In this document: positions 6,306 through 11,253 of the stretch, in pieces
Layout: the number at the start of each line of letters is the position of its first letter
How positions within the stretch are numbered: the first letter of the stretch is position 1
DNA from: an uncultured Opitutaceae bacterium
Lineage (GTDB): Bacteria > Verrucomicrobiota > Verrucomicrobiia > Opitutales > Opitutaceae
Length of the DNA stretch: 11,253 nucleotides
Assembly: GCA_937902865.1 (NCBI GenBank)
Contig: CALFNJ010000339.1
Span: 1-11,253 of the forward strand
Direction: 5' to 3'
Translations under genes and position numbers: made by a program
The notes under the pieces: generated by a model
Told to the model about the DNA's origin: nothing
The model's input: only the letters and a program-made list of their open reading frames with translations
The model's database searches: none

Positions 6306-6703
6306 GACGCGGACGGCGACGACGGCGGTTGAGATTGAAGCTGGGGCGACGGCGGCGCCGGAAACGGCGACGATGCCTGCTCCATCCGCCGTTTCCGCAC
6401 CCGTTGCGGCGCCGCGCCCGCTGAACGCAGGAGCGTCATCGGACTTACCCGGACTTCCGGCACGAGAGCGCTCAACGGTTCCGCCACCCCCAGTGCCCGC
6501 AGAACCCGCAGCAAGGTTTCCACCGTGCTGCGGCCGTCGTCCTCCAGATTGACGAGCGTCCGCAACGAGAGTCCCGCCTTAGCCGCCGCTTCCTGCTGCG
6601 ATAGGCCCTGGTTAATCCGCAGCGCTCGAATATTCCCGGCCAAAGCCTGGAGTAATTCTTCCGCTGTCTTGCTTACGGGAGCCGGTTTCGATGAAGTCTC
6701 CAT
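6302..6703 (-). CDS. hipB: HipB-like XRE-family antitoxin and repressor
   Basis: The 133-residue product has a helix-turn-helix domain at about 20-78: ALAGNIRALRINQGLSQQEA, then AAKAGLSLRTLVNLEDDG, then TLLRVLRALGVAEPL. It is encoded directly upstream of hipA with a four-base overlap. In hipBA operons this protein binds the kinase and represses the shared promoter. After the domain comes a basic patch (RVRKRR, 101-106) and a 27-residue Pro/Ser/Gln tail (107-133) that is not usual for HipB. The tail could reflect drift or act as a degradation or contact segment. The start at 6703 is supported by domain spacing. There is no Shine-Dalgarno motif; the start codon is the last triplet of a 24-bp repeat that recurs upstream. 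Confidence 0.93.
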   Translation of the reverse strand: METSSKPAPVSKTAEELLQALAGNIRALRINQGLSQQEAAAKAGLSLRTLVNLEDDGRSTVETLLRVLRALGVAEPLSALVPEVRVSPMTLLRSAGAAPQRVRKRRMEQASSPFPAPPSPQLQSQPPSSPSAS

Positions 6704-6844
6704 AAAACGCAGAATAATGCACTTAAAAGGCTGATTTACGGTTAATACGCAATATTTTTCCTTTTAATTGTCATGTATTTAATAGGCATTAAATTGCACT
6801 TTAAGGCGAAAATCGGTCATAAAACGCAGAATAATGCACTTTAA
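6701..6844 (-). promoter_or_regulatory. AT-rich hipBA control region with 24-bp direct repeat
   Basis: A perfect 24-bp direct repeat occurs at 6701-6724 and 6818-6841. Read on the minus strand it ends in CTGCGTTTTATG, and in the hipB-proximal copy that ATG is the hipB start codon. The segment between is far richer in A+T than the genes around it. TGCACTT(T)AA occurs three times: 6719-6727, 6795-6804 and 6835-6844. By analogy with other hip operons these are plausible operators for the HTH protein. No clear -35/-10 pair stands out. Confidence 0.65.
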
Positions 6845-6995
6845 CCTAATCTCCTTGGCTGACGGGAGTGATCCTCTGTCTGCCACTTTCCCATCCGGCC
6901 ATGGACCGCGTTGCCGCCGTTCGGCATCATGATCTTTCGTTCCGGTGAAAATCCCGCCGTTTTGAAAATTCCGCGGCCGCGTCTAAACTGAGAAC
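6704..6995. other. Divergent gap between hipB and the Gre-family gene
   Basis: The left half (to about 6850) is the AT-rich hipBA control region. The right half returns to high GC and carries the Gre promoter at its end. A 13-codon open frame on the minus strand (6779-6820) starts at the distal repeat's ATG. No other gene is supported. Confidence 0.7.
6962..6989 (+). promoter_or_regulatory. Promoter of the Gre-family gene (leaderless)
   Basis: TTGAAA at 6962-6967 and TAAACT at 6984-6989 are separated by 16 bases. The start codon at 6996 is only six bases after the -10 box, so transcription should begin on or next to the A of the ATG. No Shine-Dalgarno motif exists. Confidence 0.6.
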
Positions 6996-7499
6996 ATGAG
7001 CAAGGCTTTCACCCGGGAGGATGACGCCACGGACGGTACTCCCCTGCCACCGCCCGTTTCCTCCCTACCACCTGGAGTAAAAAATTATCTAACCGCCGCT
7101 GGCGCGGAACGGCTGCAAGGCGAACTCGACCGATTGCTCACGGTTGACCGACCTCCGCTGGCAGCTCGCTCCGACGATCTCGAGACGCGACGCGCCTTGC
7201 AGGCGGTCGACCAACGCATCCGCCATCTGCAACAGAGTCTGCGCTCGGCGGAAGTCATTGCCTCGCGAGCCGGGCCAAAAGACACCGTGCATTTTGGCGC
7301 CGAGGTGACGGTCCGCGAAAAGGACGGGAGCGAAACGTCCTATCGCATCGTCGGCGTCGACGAAGCCGATCCGACGGAGCACCGGGTAAGCTGGCGTTCT
7401 CCCTTGGCGCAGGCACTGCTCAATGCGCGCGTTGGCGATCGCGTCACCTTCCAAGCCCCGGCTGGCCGGCAGGAATTGCGGATCGTTACCGTGAAATAA
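6996..7499 (+). CDS. GreA/GreB-family transcription factor lacking the acidic tip
   Basis: The 167-residue product starts with a charged, proline-rich N-terminal extension (MSKAFTREDD to about residue 28). A Gre-type coiled coil follows (about 30-90: KNYLTAAGAERLQGELDRLL, then RALQAVDQRIRHLQQSL). The C-terminal FKBP-like domain (about 95-167) has VHFGAEVTV, YRIVGVDEAD, SWRSPLAQALLNARVGD and APAGRQELRI. Gre factors enter the RNA polymerase secondary channel and trigger cleavage of backtracked RNA through an acidic coiled-coil tip (GD..EN.(D/E)Y in E. coli proteins). Here the loop between RP (52-53) and the second helix is about 13 residues shorter than in E. coli GreB. It reads PPLAARSDDLETRR, without the conserved motif. 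I recall similar MSKAFTRE proteins in other genomes, so this may be a known subfamily. It may bind polymerase without efficient cleavage activity. Confidence 0.88.
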   Translation: MSKAFTREDDATDGTPLPPPVSSLPPGVKNYLTAAGAERLQGELDRLLTVDRPPLAARSDDLETRRALQAVDQRIRHLQQSLRSAEVIASRAGPKDTVHFGAEVTVREKDGSETSYRIVGVDEADPTEHRVSWRSPLAQALLNARVGDRVTFQAPAGRQELRIVTVK

Positions 7500-7542
7500 G
7501 GCGACTCTGCCGCGGCTTGGAAGCGCCAGCTCCTGCGGGTCA

Positions 7543-7561
7543 TGTCACGTAATACGTGACA
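7543..7561. promoter_or_regulatory. 19-bp perfect palindrome, probable operator
   Basis: TGTCACGTAATACGTGACA has 9-bp perfect arms around a central A7552. It lies 43 bases after the Gre-family stop and 122 bases before the hrpA GTG. The size and symmetry are those of a dimeric repressor site, and it has no T-run that would make it a terminator. Confidence 0.6.
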
Positions 7562-7683
7562 ATCTCGGATGGCCGAGGTCTGGCTGCTTCGCGCGGGTGG
7601 AAGACCGGATCGGATTTCTTAATTTCCCATTCTTCCTTCATCCTTCCGTCCGCCCTCTGTCTGCCTTTCCTTTTCCGACCGCC

Positions 7684-10600
7684 GTGCCTGATTCCCCGTT
7701 TCCGTTTCGCCTGGATTTTCCGCCCGCGCTGCCGATCAGCGCGCGGGCGGAGGAGATCGTCGCGGCCATCCAGGCGCACCCGGTGGTGATTCTCGCCGGT
7801 GAAACCGGCTCCGGCAAAACCACGCAGATTCCGAAAATGTGCCTGGCGGCCGGACGCGGCACGGCGGGAAGGATCGCCTGCACCCAGCCGCGCCGGGTCG
7901 CGGCGCTTTCGATTTCGCGGCGGGTGGCGGAGGAGCTTGGTGTCGGCTGGGGACGCGAGGTCGGCTGCAAGATCCGGTTCAACGACCAGACCACGCCGGC
8001 CACGGTGATCAAGTTCCTCACCGACGGCATGCTGCTCGCGGAGGTCCAGGGCGATCCGCTCCTGCGCGAATACGACACGATCATCATCGACGAGGCGCAC
8101 GAGCGCTCGCTCAACATCGACTTTCTCCTCGGGCATCTGCGCAACCTGCGTTTCAAGCGGCCGGAGCTGAAGATCGTCATCACGTCGGCGACGATCGACA
8201 CCGAGATGTTCAGCCGCGCCTTCGACGACGCGCCGGTCCTCCGGGTCGAGGGCCGCACGTTTCCCGTCGAAGTCATCTACGCGCCACTCGACGCGCTCGG
8301 CCGTGACTGGGATGAATCCGCGGAAGCCGCCGAGCCGGCCGAGGCCAAGAACGCCGCAAAAGCCGAGGCACTCCACTACATTGACGGAGCCGTGGAAGCG
8401 GTGGAGCGCATCCTGCGCGAAAGTGAAGCGGGCGATGTGTTGATCTTCATGCCGAGCGAGCGCGACATCCGCGAGACCACGGAACTGCTCGAGGGCCGCG
8501 TGCAATCGCTGCGGCGCGGCGGTCGGCCGGAGATCGTGCCGCTGTTCGGCCGGCTCTCGAATGCGGATCAGCAGCGCGTTTTCGCGCCATCGGCGCAGCG
8601 GAAAATCGTCATCGCCACCAACATCGCCGAAACCTCGCTGACCATTCCGGGCATCCGCTTCGTCGTGGACACGGGCCTCGCGCGCCTGAGTCGGTACTCG
8701 CCGCAGGCCCGGACGCGCCGCCTGCCGATCGAGCCGGTGGCGCAGTCGAGCGCGGACCAGCGCAAGGGCCGCTGCGGCCGCGTGGCCGACGGCGTGTGCA
8801 TCCGGCTCTATTCGGAAAAGGACTTCCTCGAGCGACCGCGTTTTACCCAACCAGAGATCCAACGCGCGAATCTCGCGGACGTCATTCTCCGCCTGAAGGC
8901 CTTCGGCCTCGGCGATATCGAGCGCTTTCCGTTCATCAACATGCCGGCGGCCAAGTCCATCCGCGCAGGCTACGCGCTGCTGGAGGAACTTGGGGCGCTG
9001 GCCGCATCCCAGGAGACCGGAGAGGGGAAACCGGCGGCGGCGGAAAATATCCCGCCTTCCGGTCCTCCGGCCTCTTCCTCACTCGCGACGCGCGAGCTCA
9101 CGAAGCTCGGACACGAGCTGGCACGGCTGCCGGTGGATCCGACGGTGGGCCGCATGATTCTGGAGGCGCGGGAGGAAAAGGCGCTGCGGGAGGTGATGAT
9201 CATTGCGGCGGGGTTGAGCATCCAGGATCCGCGCGAGCGCCCGCTCGACAAACAGCAGCAGGCAGACACGGCGCACCGGAAATTTGCGCATTCTGATTCG
9301 GATTTTCTGACGCTGCTCAACGTCTGGGATTCCGCCCATGGCGAGTTTGACCGCATGTCGCAGGCGCGGCTGCGGCGCTTCTGCCGGGATCACTTTCTCA
9401 GCTACACGCGCATGCGGGAATGGCGTGACATCCACACGCAGCTGCTGGAAACGCTGGAGTCGCGCGATGGCTTCAAGCTGACGTCCGCGCTCGACGGCGC
9501 TCCCGCCGCGGCGGCCGCCGGGGCTTCCACGTCCTCACCCGGTCGGGAAAAGCACGGCGGCCCGGCTCGCCACAAATCACCGCCGCCCGATCCGTTCGCC
9601 TTCGGCACGCCGGCCTATCGCGCGATTCATCGCAGCATCCTCGCCGGCCTCCTCGGCAATATCGCCCGACGGGACGAGGAAGGCAGCGGCTATCGCGCGA
9701 CGCACGACCGCCGCGTCAGTTTGTTTCCCGGATCGGTGCTGTTCACCCGCGACGAGCCGAAGAAAAAAATTCCCGCGGCCTCCCCGGGCAGGGAAAACGT
9801 CGGCAAAGCCAAGGCGCCGCGCTGGATCCTCGCCGCGGAAATCATGGAGACCACCCGGCTCTACGCGCGGACCTGCGCGCGACTCGATCCGGCCTGGGCG
9901 CTCGAGCTCGGCGCGCATCTGGTGCGGGTCGCGCACAGCGAGCCGTTCTGGAATCCCGAGCAGGGCCGCGTGCTGGTGAAACAGCGCACCCGCCTGTACG
10001 GCCTTGAGCTGGAAACGCGCGCCGTCGGTTTCGGCCGGATCAATCCCGTCGCCGCGACGGAAATCTTCATCCGCGAAGGCCTGGTCAACGACAGCGTCGA
10101 GCGGCCGCTCGATTTCCTCGAACACAACCGCCGCGTCCGCGAGGAAGTCGAATCGCTGCTCACCCGCACGCGCGATCGCGGCTATCTCAATCTCGACGAG
10201 GCCGCCTACCGTTTCTACGCGGACCGCTTGATGCCCCTCGCCCGCGAGGCGCGCGGCGCCGACGCGACGAAACACCGGGGAGCCGCGCCCGCGGCGCTGG
10301 GAATTTCCTCGATCGCCGAACTGGCCGCGCTGGTGCGCGAGCGCCAGGGGACCGAAACGGATTTTCTCCGGATGAGCCTCGACGACCTGCGCGGTCTGGA
10401 TGCTCCCGCGCCCGATCCGGCGGCATTTCCGACGCAACTCGAACTCGACAATCGCGCCCTGCCGCTCGCTTACGCCTACAAGCCGGGCGAGGAAGGCGAC
10501 GGCGTGACGCTGGTCGTCGGCGTGCGCGAGGCGGAGGCATTGACGCCGGCCTCCCTGGACTGGGCCGTGCCGGGACATCTCGAACAGAAGGTCGAACACT

Positions 10601-11253
10601 ACCTGCGCGCGCTGCCCAAGGAATTGCGTCGTGGTTTCGTGCCTCTGACCGAGACCGCGCGCAGCCTCGCCGGGCAGCTCGCCGAGCGCGACCGGCTCAC
10701 CGGCCGCCGGGAAACGCTGGTCGAAGCCCTGGCCGCGCAGATTCGCGAGCGCTTCCGCGTGGCGATCGATCCGCTGATCTGGGCCGACAAACCCCTGCCG
10801 GACCATCTGCGCGTGCGCGTCAGCATCGTGGATGACGACGGACGGGAGATCACCGGCGGCCGGGAGCTGCCTGCCCTGCAGGTCGCGCTACACGCCAGGA
10901 CTCACGCCGCCAGCGCATCCGTCGTGACCAAAGACCCCGGCGCCTGGCAACGCGCGCGGGCGCGCTGGGAAAAACCGGCCCAGGCCAATTGGACCTTCGG
11001 CGACATTCCCGCGCGCGTGCCGGTGAACGACGATGCCGGCGTGAAAATTTTCGCGTATCCCGCGCTGCGGGCCAGCGTGGGCGGCGTGGCGCTTCGGCTG
11101 GGCCAGACACCGGAGGAAGCCGCGGAATCCACGCGCGCCGGGTTGTCGGCGCTGCTGGAACTCGGCCTGCGTCACGATCTCGGCTGGCTGCAGCGCGATC
11201 TGCGCGGCCTGCGCGAACTCGGAGCGCTGTACGCCACGCTGGCGCCACTGGAG
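7684..11253 (+). CDS. hrpA: DEAH-box ATP-dependent RNA helicase HrpA, 3' end beyond the window
   Basis: 1190 codons are visible, uninterrupted to the right edge; E. coli HrpA has about 1300 residues. Motif I is GETGSGKTTQIPK (40-52), Ia TQPRRVAA, motif II DEAH (136-139), motif III SAT (168-170), then VLIFMPSERDI, motif V NIAETSLTIPGI and motif VI QRKGRCGR (359-366). A ratchet/winged-helix region, an OB-fold part (SLFPGSVLF to PRWILAAEIMETTRLYARTC) and the HrpA-specific C-terminal DUF3418-type region follow (INPVAATEIFIREGLV onward). The enzyme unwinds RNA in the 3'-to-5' direction using NTPs; bacterial HrpA is linked to mRNA processing and rescue of collided ribosomes. The start is GTG at 7684, because no in-frame ATG precedes motif I; a further GTG at 7597 is possible. 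Ala/Pro/Ser-rich insertions occur near residues 441-466, 601-632 and 694-712. Confidence 0.95.
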   Translation, partial: MPDSPFPFRLDFPPALPISARAEEIVAAIQAHPVVILAGETGSGKTTQIPKMCLAAGRGTAGRIACTQPRRVAALSISRRVAEELGVGWGREVGCKIRFNDQTTPATVIKFLTDGMLLAEVQGDPLLREYDTIIIDEAHERSLNIDFLLGHLRNLRFKRPELKIVITSATIDTEMFSRAFDDAPVLRVEGRTFPVEVIYAPLDALGRDWDESAEAAEPAEAKNAAKAEALHYIDGAVEAVERILRESEAGDVLIFMPSERDIRETTELLEGRVQSLRRGGRPEIVPLFGRLSNADQQRVFAPSAQRKIVIATNIAETSLTIPGIRFVVDTGLARLSRYSPQARTRRLPIEPVAQSSADQRKGRCGRVADGVCIRLYSEKDFLERPRFTQPEIQRANLADVILRLKAFGLGDIERFPFINMPAAKSIRAGYALLEELGALAASQETGEGKPAAAENIPPSGPPASSSLATRELTKLGHELARLPVDPTVGRMILEAREEKALREVMIIAAGLSIQDPRERPLDKQQQADTAHRKFAHSDSDFLTLLNVWDSAHGEFDRMSQARLRRFCRDHFLSYTRMREWRDIHTQLLETLESRDGFKLTSALDGAPAAAAAGASTSSPGREKHGGPARHKSPPPDPFAFGTPAYRAIHRSILAGLLGNIARRDEEGSGYRATHDRRVSLFPGSVLFTRDEPKKKIPAASPGRENVGKAKAPRWILAAEIMETTRLYARTCARLDPAWALELGAHLVRVAHSEPFWNPEQGRVLVKQRTRLYGLELETRAVGFGRINPVAATEIFIREGLVNDSVERPLDFLEHNRRVREEVESLLTRTRDRGYLNLDEAAYRFYADRLMPLAREARGADATKHRGAAPAALGISSIAELAALVRERQGTETDFLRMSLDDLRGLDAPAPDPAAFPTQLELDNRALPLAYAYKPGEEGDGVTLVVGVREAEALTPASLDWAVPGHLEQKVEHYLRALPKELRRGFVPLTETARSLAGQLAERDRLTGRRETLVEALAAQIRERFRVAIDPLIWADKPLPDHLRVRVSIVDDDGREITGGRELPALQVALHARTHAASASVVTKDPGAWQRARARWEKPAQANWTFGDIPARVPVNDDAGVKIFAYPALRASVGGVALRLGQTPEEAAESTRAGLSALLELGLRHDLGWLQRDLRGLRELGALYATLAPLE

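Noticed and set aside
5706..6332. 208-residue plus-strand frame (and a similar one at 5025-5591)
   Set aside because: Both are shadows of hipA, whose kinase motifs are intact on the other strand.
7343..7543. Remnant toxin-antitoxin gene read leftward from the 19-bp palindrome
   Set aside because: A minus-strand ATG does lie at the palindrome's edge, but the frame is a shadow of the Gre-family gene and shows no toxin similarity.
7540..8862. 440-residue open frame on the minus strand
   Set aside because: It is antisense to the conserved helicase motifs of hrpA and reads as Arg/Asp/Val-rich shadow protein with no family signature.
9577..10806. 409-residue open frame on the minus strand
   Set aside because: It is antisense to the C-terminal part of hrpA; high GC leaves the opposite strand open. 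No recognisable domain.

Overview
This GC-rich bacterial window has eight protein genes, one tRNA and five gaps filled with inverted repeats. No Shine-Dalgarno motif sits at normal spacing before any start codon. Gene content, base composition and the repeat-rich gaps resemble Verrucomicrobiota, perhaps the Opitutaceae. That is an inference from style: there is no rRNA or other taxonomic marker here.

Layout, left to right. (1) The C-terminal end of a PQQ-dependent sugar dehydrogenase runs in from the left edge. A long perfect inverted repeat and a CAU-anticodon tRNA with encoded CCA follow, then a hairpin terminator that appears to serve both strands. (2) Two genes diverge: a secreted DUF4412-like protein (minus) and a DUF4256 protein (plus). 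(3) After the DUF4256 gene come two compact palindromic elements. One can fold either as a long hairpin or as a cloverleaf. (4) A small DoxX-like membrane protein (minus) diverges from an ECF sigma factor (plus) across a 526-base gap full of repeats and pyrimidine tracts. No anti-sigma gene follows the sigma factor within the window. (5) An ORF6N-domain protein (plus) converges on a HipA-type kinase (minus). The kinase gene overlaps its upstream HTH partner by four bases (ATGA), making a hipBA-type toxin-antitoxin operon. (6) An AT-rich control region separates hipB from a divergent GreA/GreB-family gene. It holds a 24-bp perfect direct repeat that ends exactly on the hipB start codon, and three TGCACTT motifs. 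The Gre gene has a promoter placed so that its mRNA should be leaderless. (7) A long DEAH-box helicase gene, hrpA, starts at a GTG and runs off the right edge. A 19-bp perfect palindrome lies between the Gre gene and hrpA.

The genes do not form one pathway. The only clear functional unit is hipBA. The most interesting parts are its control region with the repeated start-codon context, the Gre homologue that lacks the catalytic acidic tip, and the nested palindromic elements between genes. I found no CRISPR array, insertion sequence or clearly new multi-gene system.
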